A stretch of DNA of 60,090 bases from Saccoglossus kowalevskii (taxonomy: Eukaryota > Hemichordata > Enteropneusta > Harrimaniidae), in assembly GCF_000003605.2 (NCBI RefSeq), contig NW_003131856.1, positions 737,619 through 797,708 on the forward strand. Reading direction: 5' to 3'. A program made the position numbers and the translations under genes. Under the pieces are notes generated by a model. It was given only the letters and a program-made list of their open reading frames with translations. It searched no databases and had not been told where the DNA came from. Below, piece by piece: positions 12,271 through 25,967 of the stretch; the first letter of the stretch is position 1, and every line of letters starts with the position of its first letter.

Positions 12271-15200
12271 CAAAAAACTGAAAACCCTTCATGAAAAATT
12301 ATATTATTATAGATTTATAAAAATAAAAAAATCACTTAATCAGTTCAAATTTTCAGTTTAAAAATTCACCAGTATCCTCAATATAAACGTTTGCCTCATT
12401 AGAGATGCATTGCGCCATAATGACCAAATATGGTCAAGGAAAATTAAAAACTCCTATGGCAGTTTTATGTTACATTGTAGTTGTTTTTGTATTTGTTTTT
12501 CAGAGTCATGGCCTTTCCTGAGAAGCTTTGGGCTTGGTACACTCATCAAAACATAGTTATTTCTTACCCCCCAAACACCTTAGAATCCGCCCAGCCCACA
12601 AACACTACCATTCGCACGAGGGTTCTACTCTGAGCTTTGTATATTGAAATGTAACTAACGTCGATTACATCGCCTAATTAGAAACAAATAGTCTATGACG
12701 TCAATGTGTGATCAGATACGACGAATCCTCGTAATAAAATATCACTTAAAGAACATTATATCAAAATAACGGATTACGGATAGAGATATAGAGATCAGCA
12801 ACAATGTAGCAATAACTCATTTGGACAAGAAGTTTCAATATTGTTTGATATTATCTCAACAACGATGTGAGACTTTAGGTGTAACTATATTAAACATATC
12901 AAAAAAAAGACAAAACATATTTAATAAAAGAAAAAACGTCAGCAATTTTGATTATGCATTTTGTGTCTGTATCTGAGTTACAATGTGTGCTTGATCATGT
13001 TAAATAAATTTCATTATCGACACAAACCAAACTGCTTATATATCTGCAAATATCAATAGTCTAGAGAAAAATATACTGACAAAATCGATGGAAACGTTAC
13101 ATCACAAACCTTCACAAAGGAGTCAGACCAGGTGCATGTGAAGGGTAAGTATCTGCTGCTGGCATGCCATACCCGCCGTGATGTTCCAAAGTCATGAATG
13201 TCAGGGAAAAATGTCAAATCAAGTTTACTGGAAAAACTATCATAATATATTCTGAGTTTAAAATGTTAAAGTTGTTTCATTCGTATATACTTAGTGGTCA
13301 ATGTTGTTGGTTGGTTTCGGTCACTAATAATTGTGACCAGGGAAAATTGTGTTAAACACTTGATAGCCCTTTTTTGGATTCTGGTCAAGTTGAAGCCCAG
13401 ATAGTATGGATTACTCCACCAAATTCACCGAAGTACATACCGGTTGGCAATAGTCACCACACGCACACACGGGTATTCTAATCGGACGTATAACCCAACC
13501 TCTTTGTACATATGCACAACTAAACGGTAGGATAATAGTAACAAGATAAGGTATATTGAAATGGACTGACGTCACTACCTACTCGGTAATCAGACAGTAT
13601 GAATGCATTCACTCAAATATTTCCATTAAAACAAACAACGTTTGCGGGTGGTGATATGGACGATAAGAACAATGCAACACGTCAGGTAATTAAACATAAT
13701 ATAACCTTGAAACAACTATCACGAATTCGACACCTTATCTGCACTAATCCGCAACCATTATTGTTTAAATATAGACATTATTCAGATTTTTATAAAAGCA
13801 CTAAACTATCATTCCTATCTGTATTTCAATCGGTTACCTGCGCGGAAGTTACCATGGTTACAAACACCGCTATACACATAAGATGAAATCACTCTTTTTG
13901 GACTCGACTAATCGTATTGATATCAAGCCTAGGCCATTTAGTAACGTGATTTATAACATAACATATTAAGGTGTACGTTCGTGAAAAATTATACATATCG
14001 TTTTTAACTATACTCCGATTGATCAAGATAGAGTTAAAGAATTTTGGAACATACTGTACCATTGAGTTATTTAAGAACCTATATGTCTTCCCATCATGCT
14101 TAATTAATTTCTAGCGATTTTGTGTGCGCCGCATGTATTGGTGTACTCCTGCCCTATACGCACATAATGTACACTTCTTCTTTGGAATCTCACTATAGGT
14201 TTCCCTTCAAATAGATTCATAGATTCACTATTGCGCGTCAATACCATAGATTTAACATAGATAAATTTAATGAAATTTACTATATAACTCAGAACAGACA
14301 GTCTGGACAAACGTAACGCGAATCTAAAGGTGAAAGGTCAACACTTTCATAGCATAGACGATTGATTACGGCATTCATGTAAAGCCTGTCGTAATCAATT
14401 GCAGTAATCAATGTTAACATTGTTTATCATAGTCATTATCAACATTGTCTCTGACTTTCTTTGAGTTGCTATTTTGTATGTCTAGACACTTTATTCGGCT
14501 TATTTAATTAAAAATAGAAACGGTAGTACTACCCAATTGTCGATCTGTGAAATGACGTGCTCACATACAAACAAAGAGAGCACAAGTGCGCCACTCGGTC
14601 CAAAGGAAAACGCAGTACAACAACACGCTTCCGGTTGAATTGAACAAATCAACTCATAACAAGCAACCTGTAGAATGCCGTGTGGGTAATATTTTTATAT
14701 TGATTTTTGTTGCATTTGCAGCAAATAGTTACCAAACAATGAACAATCGATAAGATTGGATATCTCTCTCAGCTGGCTTCACGTGCATAGTTCATAACTG
14801 CCTAACCGGTGCTTACACCAGGTTTTACCTAGACGGTTTGTGGTTATAGCTTCATGTTTCGAGTAATCGCAAGAAATTGACATTACAATAGAAAATACTG
14901 GCACCTCCATGCAATTAATAGCAAATGAAATTCCTGGGATTGAAACATAGATTTAGAAGTCACTGATGTAGGCATTGACTAACTTCAAGTTGGCATAAAG
15001 ACGAGGTAGTTTATTTAATCAGTGCTGAACTAGAGGCTGAAATTATAATTCGTTGTCATATAATTTGTTTTTTTCAATTTTTCCTGAAGTCAAATAGAAT
15101 ACACTGGTGAAAGGTTTTGGGGTGTAGTTTACATTGTATATATGAAGTCGCATAGAATTTCACTTAATTTATTTTCGACGAAAAGTTTTTCAAGCATTAC

Positions 15201-15480
15201 GTGTGAATCCAATTTTCATTGTGCTGTGACAAGTCTCAATAAAGTATGAGGGAAATTTTCACTGGAATTTTAGCGGAAAAATGTTTACATTGAAATGTAC
15301 TGCAGTTTATTTTGATTCGTCCCTGAAATCAAAATCGGTATTACTACACCCCATATGCAAATGAGGTCTGGGAGCAAACAAAGTAGTCCTTTCAAGAGTA
15401 GCGTTTTTCGAAACATAGCAGAAATAAACAATATTTAGAAGTACTATATTTTACCTTTGGGTACATGAATATACTTGCCG
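12271..15480. other. Non-coding stretch, no gene recognised
   Basis: It holds a small perfect hairpin (ATTGATTACG at 14361-14370, inverted at 14390-14399). A segment near 14590-14890 resembles 53610-53900 in short blocks (for example CAACAC followed by TTCCGGTT), so it may be an old dispersed repeat. A 95-codon ATG frame at 13599-13886 has no recognisable features. Confidence 0.5.
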
Positions 15481-16050
15481 AGTGAAATGAAACAACAGCT
15501 TCGCGCTAAATGTATCTCTTGCTACAAACTTAGGCTATAACACCTCAGACCTAGCTCATTCTACTCAGCTTGAGTGTGGGCACAAAGTGACTATTTGTAA
15601 AATCTGAAAACAAATTCAAATTTTGACCAGCGTTTCCATGGCAACAGCTAAAAACTGATTTGTTGAATACCTTCACGCCAAATGTATCACACCCTACATT
15701 TCTATGATTAAAAAGCATGGACGTAGCTCATTCTACTCGGCTTGATTGTGGGCAACAATTTACTGTTTTTTATGTCTATTTTCATTACCGAGAAAATTGA
15801 CCCCAACGTTGGGGTAACTTTCCCCAGCTATGGCTTTTAACTCCTCTGAGATTTTTTTTGGCTTTGCTAATTTTGTTCATACCTGACAGGAAGTCGTACC
15901 GTCAATTATTGGAAAAACAATCCTGGCCCACAGCCTCCATGGCAACAGCCAAAAACTGTTTTTTGAATACTTTCGCCCCAAATTTATTACCTCCTACCAG
16001 TCTTGTAATGTTCAAATGATCATGCCTTTTATTTTGGCTACGTTGCACAC
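15480..16050. repeat. Decayed tandem repeat block
   Basis: CCATGGCAACAGC followed by AAAAACTG and TTGAATAC occurs at about 15636 and again at 15937. AGCTCATTCTACTC followed by GGCTTGA/CAGCTTGA and GTGTGGGC occurs at about 15552 and again near 15726. The CTTCACGCCAAATGTATC segment at 15671 has relatives at about 15494 and 15973. Units are therefore repeated at spacings of about 175 and 300 bases with many substitutions. No coding function is seen. Confidence 0.6.
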
Positions 16051-16791
16051 CGGTAAGAGATCACCGGCGCCGACATCGTTACACTGTATCAAAGTAATCT
16101 CAACGCAACTTTGAATGAAATGTAAATGCTGTCTCCAATCTAGAAAATACTATCCCAAAACGGTTGGAAATAATCAATTTAACAGCAGAATACGTCCTAC
16201 TCCTAGCAATAAAATAAAGACTGAATGTTTTTTTGCGAACTTTGTATACGGTGCCCGGTTTTAGTTATAAACCGACGTTAGCTTCACGTTCATGTTCTAC
16301 ATTAGCAACAGCCGATAACATATTGCTTGTTTTTTTTAGCGGAGCGGATCGCCAACCAGCCTATCGGCTTGTTTTCATTGGCAACCGAACTATTTTTATT
16401 TTGTAAACAAATTTTGTCTGCTAATTTTATCCAGTTCAAATCGTTCAGCAACATTTTTGGCATATTAGGTGTACATCACATGGAATACTACAACTTGATG
16501 TATGTTGACTGAGTTTTATAAATCCTGAAGGGCTCTTGGAAGATCCACCCACAGTAAAATTAGCGATTACCATTGAGGGACGACCATCAAAATCAAAGTA
16601 CCAGGAGGTTTCTGCTGGCGACGTTGCGGCGTTGCCTAGTTCCACATAAAGATTACCAACGCCAAATGAGCAATAATCAAGATTCATTTAATCCACGGCT
16701 AACAAGCAACATCACAAGCGAAGTTGAAGCGTGCAGTACTAGTAAGTCATTCCGTCAGTGGAGTACCGCAGTAGCACGGCATATTTGCCTT

Positions 16792-17028
16792 CACCATAGA
16801 CTGGCAAAGTCGGGACTTCTTTTTTGTCTTACAAAAACAAAATAGTATTGATTGTCAATTTAGCCTTTTTAACGTGATCGCGAAAACTAGCGTGACTGCG
16901 AAAGAAATCCTTTCTTTAGCAGTCAGGTTAGTTTTCCCGATCACACTAAAAGGACTAAAAAACAATTAATTATTTCTTTTTGTAAAACAAAAAAGAAGTC
17001 CCGACATTGCCAGTCTACCTTTACCATT
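16792..17028. repeat. Fold-back element: long imperfect inverted repeat (~237 bp)
   Basis: The left arm, starting ACCATAGACTGGCAAAGTC and continuing through GGGACTTCTTTTTTG, is inverted at the right end (AAAAAAGAAGTCCC then GCCAGTCTA). Pairing continues inward to a centre near 16910 (GCGAAAGAAA / TTTCTTTAGC). Nearly the whole element forms one hairpin, as expected of a fold-back MITE or a hairpin-RNA source. It carries no open frame. Confidence 0.7.
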
Positions 17029-20000
17029 GTATTCAAACAAATAACGTGGTGTGCCGTTCTCCTTCAAACCCGGGATTCGATCAATAGGGGAGTTTCAGTA
17101 AAAAAAACATCGCAAAAAATGCATGTTCAACATTTTCAAACCCGTGTACTAAAACAGAAATGTTCAGCGATGCAAAAGAAGGATAGTTATTACTTTTCAC
17201 TATATACATCTCTGTTGATACTATCCCTCACATATTCTACTCCCAATTACTCCTGCGTAAAATGGACTAGCCTCTTTTCATGTTGACATTCAGAGTAAAA
17301 TCACGTGACAGGTTGTTAAAATTGGCTGTTGCATACTTTTTCGCCGGTCTGGAAAATGTGTTTAATCAGCTCTCATTCAAGCAACAATGCCGATTTCCCA
17401 GTGGGAGTGAAACTATTCGACTCTGCCATTAAAGAATAGGGGTGTTTTCAGCAAAAAAAAAATAACCCTGAAGTGCACACAACACACTGAATTTCGGAAC
17501 AAATCGTGCATTATTTACAGCAGCAGAATACCACAGAAACATCAGACGAAACATGAAAACACTATATATTGTATTTCAGCCTGAACCCTCTATATTGCAA
17601 TTCCAGGAATTAACCCCATATGTGCATTCATTTTCCACCTTGGTATCACCCACCCCTGAAAACAAACTCTTAATACCACGCTGAAGCGTTTGATAATAAC
17701 TCAGATAAAGCTGATAAGAGTAAGACAGAGTACTTGTGAAAGCAGACATAGGACCGACGATATTCGAAGGATATAGGGTCAATACACAAGAGGCATAGTG
17801 CCTAGACCACAAGGCACATAGAAGAATATACATATGACGGCAGACTATAAATATCTTTAATATTCCATGCTCATCTCTGAATCTTACCATTTTCAATTTG
17901 GGAATTTATTCTTACATATACAAATTTGATTATATTGCTTTAGTGATTAAAATTGGCACTCTTTTTTCATAATCCTGAATACATTGAGCAATGTGCGATT
18001 CTCGCTAGCGTAACTTCAGCAAACCATACAAATTTAAAGTAAATGAATTTACTACTATGACTGAGATCAGAAATTCACACAATATTGGCAGTTATACGCT
18101 GCTTATTGCTTGGTGGCAATTCAAATATCTTGGTTATATAACAGTTTCCAACATCAAACGAACTAGTAAACGATTGCCGTTAGTGTGTGAGCGAATCGCA
18201 AGGTATGTATTATAATCAATCCATTGCCGGGTAGAGAAAGTCTTCCCGGATAGTGTATGGCTGTTTCGTTGTAATTTTAACTGCGTTTTTCTCATATAGC
18301 GCCATTGCACCATGTACATTGAATTTTCATAATATATTGTTAAAAACATTCACATTTGCACACTAACATTGTTAAGATAATTTCAGACATGAAAAACACG
18401 TGTTCCTGGCACGCTGATAACAAAAATTAAATTAGCATACCTACACATTTTAGCTAGATGATTCCCTGAATGATTAGAACGCATCGGGGGTTCTTGGGAT
18501 TGAAAGTTGCATTCATACTTGCCCTTGGGAAAGCAAATCGGGTTGTGGGAATATCACTGTTATCAAAATAAACCTGACAAACGCGAGACGCAACAACCAC
18601 TGGGAAAAAACACTATACACACTCGCAAATTTCCCCCTACCCCCCATTAATTGTAAAAATTGTACCCAAAATTACTAGTAACAAAATCTTCGAGTTCAAT
18701 CATATGTTCAATTTAATTATATGATCCAGACGTCATATAATCATTTGTGAAACAATGTGCAATGAAAATTTTAAAAAATAGACAAATCAATTCCCAATAT
18801 AAACTAAGAATTTACAGAACATGTACATTTTGGAAAGTATCCATTGTCTAAAAATAGAAACTAGACACCACAAATTTCTCAAACCTCCAGTTGAGTGCTT
18901 AATTTGTTTACATATAGTTGAATAGCAAGACACATTGTGAATTTGCAACACACTTACTCGAAACTCGCTTTAATAGTTGTATGGCACGACGCATTGTGGA
19001 CTTGTAATACAGATACTGAATCTCGTAGAATGACATGTTGTTAGTCAGCATACCATTACATGGCATATTCTAATTGTGACTGAAATACGACGCCATAATG
19101 ACTACCTATTTGACGTACACAATTTTTGTAACGATTTTGAAAGTGTTAAATTGGTTGAAATAATATAACTGTCTACTCTATATGCGGTTTGAATAGTACC
19201 TGTACGATTAATGGAATGTGAAAGTACATACAAAAGTTCAACCTAACGTTTTAAGTGTGATAAGGGAGTTTGCACTGTTCAATTGTCAATACCCGCCAAC
19301 TGCCGCGAATAAAGTGTTATAATTCGTTCAGGGTCGACCATGGAATGCTAACAAGAACTTTGTCACGAATAATACATTTTTGTCCTGTTGTAATAATAGC
19401 ATTGGATTAATTAAAGTAATTACAAATACATAGTTTAGACCGCACAGTAAAAATATGTTTCGTATTTAACGAGTCGGGGAATATGGAATCAAAGGAACCG
19501 CACGTTCTATATATGAAAATTATCTCCATCGACTCGTTAAATCTTCAGTTATGAGCCTTTGATTGTCATCTAAACATTTACTGGTCATAAAACATCCAAT
19601 GATGAGGATATGGTTTGTTTAAGAAATAAAATATAAATAACAAGAAATTCACAAAGTATACGACATTATTATCCATCGAGTCATTTGATAAATATTGATA
19701 TTGGCCTCCCCCAGAATACGTTTTCCTCTTTTGCCTTTTTGTCATTTTATTGGCCATAGTGTTGGGCACTCTTGGGTATTTATTGATATTAGCTGCAGGC
19801 GAGGTCAATGACCGCATAACATTCGAGCATCGCTCGTTTCAATTCGATCTAATATTTTCGGTGAATCATTCTAGGAGAGTTTATAGTTAGTGGACAATAA
19901 AAATATGATTGCAGTGATTTGGCCAATAATTCTTAATATTATCTATTAAGTATTTATTTCATTCCCCTCTATTATTGGCATCAGCCGACTTACTGTTATT

Positions 20001-20853
20001 GAGCAGTATAAATGTGGTGGTGACAATTTTACCAGTAACAACCGTGTAAGGTCGATAATTTTAGAATTAATTTTTATGCACGATTTTTGTTGGAAACGAT
20101 CGTACGTGTTTTAATTTAAAGTTTGCTTCATTGGTGTACACAATGAGTTCTCTCTCTCTGCATCTGTGAACTCATAGATTCTTTTGTCATCTAGATTTTT
20201 ACTGAGATAATCAAATTTTTCTAGCTTGGTATTATTGAGCCCTGTGAGGCAAGCTTGCTTTGGAAAAAAAGGGTTTTATACAAAGGAGGAGGAAAATATG
20301 TATTTTCACATTAGATGAATATATTCTATAATTAAAGTACGATAGCTACTTTGTCAATAGCTTTTACTGTTAGAATTCTATCGCCTAATTGTTCAATTCT
20401 TCTCTGGATTGCATGTTCATCCAGTATTTTGATTAGATTGAATCTTCTAGCTTGCGATCATTTTTTTCTTGTCATCTTGTCATTTCTTTCCATCTTAATA
20501 TAAAAAACGCACCTTGCATATTTTGTTAATACAACTCCATATAACTTAATATAACTCCATCCTTCCATACCAGTACTAAATTTTGGGCATTTATACCAAA
20601 TTAATCATGTGCTCCGACGTGTCCTACGTTGTAAATTGTCTGTAGAAAGTAGTACGAAAATATGAGATTTACTTTTTCTTCTCACACTGTTTTTGTTGTT
20701 GGAAAAATTGCAATGTTAAGCCAAGCTAAATATTGTCTCTAATTGTTTAGTTACCAACTGTGATATTGCACTGCCATACTATTCACTAATTTCTTGAATA
20801 ATGTCTATCAGTTTCTGACAATGTGTATCAAGTTTATCTCTTTATGTAGCAAT
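17029..20853. other. Non-coding stretch, no gene recognised
   Basis: AT-rich sequence. A minus-strand open frame at 17576-17896 (106 codons, TTG start) has no recognisable domain. The part from about 20100 to 20853 may include 3' sequence of the adjacent LINE, which is transcribed leftward, but no boundary or poly(A) tract could be fixed. Confidence 0.5.
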
Positions 20854-23800
20854 TTAATATTCTAACTGATAATTAGACTTCACTAGGAGTTTGAATAAGG
20901 GAGAATGGGGTTTGGACTTTTTCATCTTTGCAGCATAAATGTGTCTCTTATTGGCAATTAACATAAGGTAGTTGTAAATTACAGAATATGATCACATCAA
21001 GAGTGGGTTTCTGTACCAACATCATTGTTTTTTATAAACATTTAAAAAAATCATCCCAGAATTTAGCAGTGAATTTACATGAATAGAAAAGATGGTCCAG
21101 AGTTTCGTTTTCATCCCCACAAAATGTTCAAAGAGGTGATTGATTAATACCCCTTCTAGACAGATAATAATTTGTAAATAAAATAGCAACCTTGAATGGT
21201 AGACCATATTTAAGACTCCAAAAAACAGTATAATTAAACTCCATTTCATAGTATTTTTCATTGACTGGCTTTTCCTTATTTCTCTTAATGAATATTTTTT
21301 TTATTACATTTTTTGAGATTTTGTCAAGTTCTATGAAACCACAATAAAAAAAATACTGATCTACTGTTGCCGTAGGAGAGTCATTGTTATCAATTTCTTC
21401 CCATTCTCTAAGAATAGACCTTATTAATCCATAAAGCATAAATATTTCATTACAATTAAGTTTTTTTTAAATGCAAGTCTTGCCAGGTCATAAAGTTGTT
21501 CCTATTTTGTAAATTAGAAACATATTCAATGCCTTTCTGCCTGAGATTCCTGTGAAAGATTGATCTCCCTCCTACAGTAATATGCCTGTTGTTCCAAATT
21601 ATTTGACTAGATACATCTATATCATAATTCTCATCAGATTCATTGGACAATGACCATGCTTCTAATGCTTCAATATAAAATTCTGAGAGTACTGGTTTAA
21701 GAGTCTTAATATCAAAATTACATTTGAAAAGATATTTCCGACCAAGCGATGGTCAAGAATCAATTTCCATGGATGTGAAATTTCTTCATTGAGATATCTT
21801 TTGATAAGAATAATATGAACCAATTTATGAGTTATTTTAATATCAGGTGCTTGGAGATCTCCCTAACCATCACTTCTCTTGCAATTTTATCTTTTCAAGT
21901 GCAAATAAAGTTAAATACCAACTGCTTAACCTTTTGAAGGATATCATCAGGTATGCTTACCATTCTCATAACATAAGTGAGTTGTGACAGAACAAATGAC
22001 TTCAGTATTTTACCAAGCAAGGTTAATGACCTTTTCTTCCATAACTTTAGGACATTTTCAATATTGTTTAGAGGCCCAGCAAAGTTTAATTCCTTATTTA
22101 ACTGATAGTTGTAAGAGATAAATTTTCCTGCTATCCTAATTGGTTGAATTGACCATTTAATACGGAAAGGCTTTTTCTTCCTTCTTGCCCATCTACCCAG
22201 CCATAATTTTCAAGCCTGACATTAGGTGGAAATCTTTCAGCATTTTGAACATGTATTTACAGGATTTTCATCTCTGACAAAACATGAGAGGTCATCCGCA
22301 AATGCAGAATACTTTACTTCTAATGAGTTGATTTGAATGCAATTTATGTTCTTGTTATTCCTGAGATTAATCAGAAATCTCAAGTGAGAGGATGAAAAGA
22401 TACCAACGCCCCCCCCCCTGCCTTACGCCTCGGCGTATGTCAAAATACCCAGTACTAAAGCCATTCGTCATCACACAACTGCTCAAATTTGTATAGTAGG
22501 TATCTATCCATTGTTCAAATTTTGGGCCAAATTTATATATATTCAAACATTCTTTGAGATAATCTCATTCAACACTGTCAAATGTTTTTTTCAAAATCTA
22601 TTGCAAGTAGAATCCCTGGTAGATTATTTTCATTTTTATATGACAGGATTTCTTCTATTAAGGTAGAGATGCAGATTACCTGACAGGTATTTAAATTAGT
22701 TAATTAGGAAACCAAGATGACCTCCCTTGTCCACAAAACTATATATTTTCGGAAAGCTTATTGTATAAATTTTAAAAGTTTGTTAGTATTTTTTTTATGG
22801 AAACTGCAATTTGAAATATGCACAAAAATGTGCTTTTTTGGTTAAAGTGATTAAAAACAATGCCCCGACGGCGTTTTGAAGATAAACACATTGTCACTCA
22901 TTTGTGAAAATTTCAAAACAAAAGGTCAAAGGGTCTAGGAGCTATTTTTTAACGTTCTGGGATGTGCACTAAAAAGAAGCTGAGATAATTGCTAATTTGC
23001 ATAACAATTCGCTCAGTAAGAAGTTTGCTAATGCTCATAATTAAATGGCTGTAACAGTTCCAATTTAAATGTATTATCATTTTGTTAAAAGTTAAATATA
23101 GTGCATAATATGGAAATCCCGTCATTTCTTTTTTTCACCATGTTTCATTTTTATTATTTATGTACAACCTTGCTAAATCTTGCTAAGCATTAAAAAGAGA
23201 GAATGTTTATATATATTTTAAAATGTTTTTTTGAGTATGTTCCGCTATTCACAATTCTACAAAATTTTAACAGTCTATAGCCAAGTCTGTTTGGATAATA
23301 AAAAGCAAAAAAAAAAAAAACACTCCCAAGTGCCCACGAACCTGCATCACTACCTTAAACGTATATAGTCACAAATATCTCTACCCTTAACAAATACACT
23401 TTGTTCACAATCTATAAGGTGTAGCAAGATTGACTGTAGACTTTTGGCTAGACATTTAGATCCCATCTTAGCATCAATGTTAATGAGAGATATTGGACGC
23501 CAGTTTTTAATGTATCTTGAATCTCTACTCTTTTTTTCAATCATAGAAATTACTCCTTGTCGTTGTGAGTTAAATAGTGTTCTTTGCTCAAATGCACAAT
23601 TAAGTGATTCAACCACCAACTGCCCGCCTTAGGCCAGAAAGTAGTATAAAATTCAAATGGAATTCCATCATTCCCTGGAGTTTTATTTTTTACCATAGTA
23701 ATAAGCACAAAGTATGCCTCATTAATTGATATTATTTTCTCGCAATGATCTGCCATATTATCTGCTAGTTTTGGGATATTGTCATTGAGAAAATAATCAT

Positions 23801-23985
23801 GATCTGAGATATTCCTATCATTTGCCACTTTAGAGGTATATAAATCGATGTAGAATCTTCTCAGCTCTGTAAGAATATCTTTTTGACTGACTTTTAGTTT
23901 ATTATTTGTCCCAATAATTCTCTGAATATGGGCTTTCCTTCCTTGCCACTTTTCTACTTCTATACTGCTATACTTTCACGTGTGC
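20854..23985 (-). pseudogene. 5'-truncated, decayed L1/Tx1-like LINE ORF2 (reverse transcriptase)
   Basis: This is a minus-strand relic of a non-LTR retrotransposon ORF2. In order from the right it shows EKWQGRKAHIQ (about 23950), NKTPGNDGIPFEFY (about 23660-23700), the fingers motif NWRPISLINID (about 23470-23500), FVKGRDICDYIRL (about 23365-23400), motif A DFEKTFDSV (about 22575-22600) and the catalytic motif FADD (22288-22305). The C-terminal region follows, with IIWNN...ITVGGRSIF (about 21560-21610) and a final stretch RHIYAAKMKKSKP ending at a TAA at 20854. The upstream endonuclease domain is absent, so it is 5'-truncated near 23985. A one-base expansion of the A-run in motif A (22585-22591) and other frame breaks show it is dead. 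A 693-bp transposon interrupts it at 22658-23358. Clade assignment to L1/Tx1-like rests on motif style only. Confidence 0.88.
22658..23358. mobile_element. TTAA-flanked non-autonomous DNA transposon (piggyBac-like) inside the LINE
   Basis: TTAA at 22658-22661 and 23355-23358 flank 693 bases. The ends are inverted repeats: GGTAGAGATGCAG at the left and CTGCATCACTACC at the right, with one mismatch in 13. Removing the element with one TTAA rejoins the LINE frame exactly across the junction (reading DYIR-L-IEEIL). That identifies TTAA as the target-site duplication. TTAA duplication is the hallmark of the piggyBac superfamily. No transposase frame is present. The interior holds a 13-A run near 23308. 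Confidence 0.85.
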
Positions 23986-25967
23986 TGGCACTTGTCATTG
24001 CTAACAAATTCATTACGATGATTTGAATGGGTTTTATTTTTGTCGCAGACAGTTAATTTTACTCATTATTTTTATTGGTTTGATGTCTCATCGTTTCTAG
24101 CTTGCCGACGATCAACGTTTTCTTTTTACCGCTGCTTTGGCTGTTTCCCCCCACTTCTGTGTTAATGTTTGTCCAATGCATTGATTATATAATAACTTAT
24201 ACTGTATTTATAAAAAAAACACAAACCTGTACGACGTACACACGCACTAGCTACAAATAAATATCCATATTATCAGATCATAGTTCAATTACAACATCTC
24301 GTTAACCCGGGTATTTTTTCAAATCTACAATACCCCTTGCCGACCCTTTGCAAAACATCGCATGCGGATAATGTGAGCTCATAGCATTTTAAAAATGAAT
24401 TAAAAACCCAGCTTTTGTTTTTTCGTTGTAAAGGTTCCTGATAAATCTTATGTTTTTGCCCTGCATTAGGCGTGTTTTATTTACAAAATAACTGGTCAAG
24501 GGAATTTTTAGATTCGTATCGGAGTTTCGATTTTTGCATATATTTTAGTTCAAATACATGTAGTAAAAGTGGATCGACTGTTTCTATAATTTCCATTCAT
24601 TTTTTTGCTTCAAAATAGATTGAGATCAAATGAACAACTTAAAATTTCATATTGATACATCCAAACAAAAAACACCGCGAGGTGACGGTTACGCAATAAT
24701 TGACTACAGATGAGGTCATTCTACGCGCATAATTCTCCATCAGTATCAAGGTTTTGGAAAAAGTAATTGATTGTGCTGGTTACTGAATGATTAACCAGCT
24801 CAGTAACATTTAGTTGCTTTATTATAAAATTACAATATTGTAGCAATCGAGAAAATGCAAACTTACCACCAAAACATGTACTCTTCTTCTATGAGAAACT
24901 CGCGTACCTGATTTTCAATGAGTACATTAAAGAATTCAATTCTGTCACTATAACCTTTTCACATGCAAAATAATCGTATACAGACTTCCTAACAAAACAA
25001 CAGTATCATTTAGTAGGTCATAAAAAAGTGAATTTGAGTGTGTTGCGTCAGTAGGTTACCTCCTAACAGTTCACATAATTCATCATATATGTATATATGC
25101 GTACTTTTACTAAGAAGGAAAGGCGTTACACTGTGTTTATAAATCACCATACAACTGAAACGAGTCTTCTGTTTGTTTCTGTCACTACAAAAGTCATAAC
25201 CGTAAATCGTTACATAACGAGACATTTAAATTCCATGTTCCTGCTAAATAAAATAAAGTAGATAGCATGAAGACTTGTGTTGCTTGGTCAAGTGACTGAA
25301 TACAAATTACACGGGAATGTGTTTAGAGGGTACCAACTTTGGTACAAGTGTCCAAAGATGGTTACAATAATCTATGCTGACGAATATTGCGGGAATCACA
25401 ACGTTGTGTGCTTTATTCACATTTTCACTGTCAAACTTTACAACTCCATCTAGTAACGGCACAGTTTATTAATGTTACTCCAATAGGTGATATTATATTT
25501 GTTTTGTTGATCTAGTCGTAGGTGAAAGTATGAATATTTGCTAATTACACCGAAGTGATTGTCAGTTTATCTGCGTTCAAGATGTTCTTCAATATTTGCT
25601 TGTGTAATTTTCAATTTTACTACCATCAAAATGTGTAACATAAGTAAACAAGTTAATATTGTATCAGAATACAAGTTTCAATATATCAAAGCATTTAAGA
25701 ATCGTGTAATTAAGTATCTAAGTTGGTGATTTAAAAAGAGCTACATTGAAAATTGATTGAGAAATATATTTCCAAATCAACATAGATAGTGAAGACAAAC
25801 ACCAGGCTGTCTAATCTATCAAACATAGTTAGTCTGACTTCATTTCTTGTATTTGGTATGTCAAATGCATTCTTAAAACAATATCTTAATTATCTGAAAT
25901 ATGTCTTAATTCAAATCTGAGTGAGAATAGCAGATGAAAACAAATGAATGAGTTTATGTGCCAAGAA
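23986..25967. other. Non-coding stretch, no gene recognised
   Basis: No motif, gene or repeat family could be supported between the truncated end of the LINE and the 37-bp minisatellite. Confidence 0.55.

Noticed and set aside
11627-12292. Several overlapping minus-strand Leu/Ser-rich frames
   Set aside because: Pyrimidine bias of the complementary strand removes stop codons; no real protein features.
20200-20480. Possible LINE ORF1 coiled-coil fragment (minus strand, RRIEQLGDRI)
   Set aside because: Only a short stretch, with stops nearby and on the 3' side of ORF2 where ORF1 is not expected.
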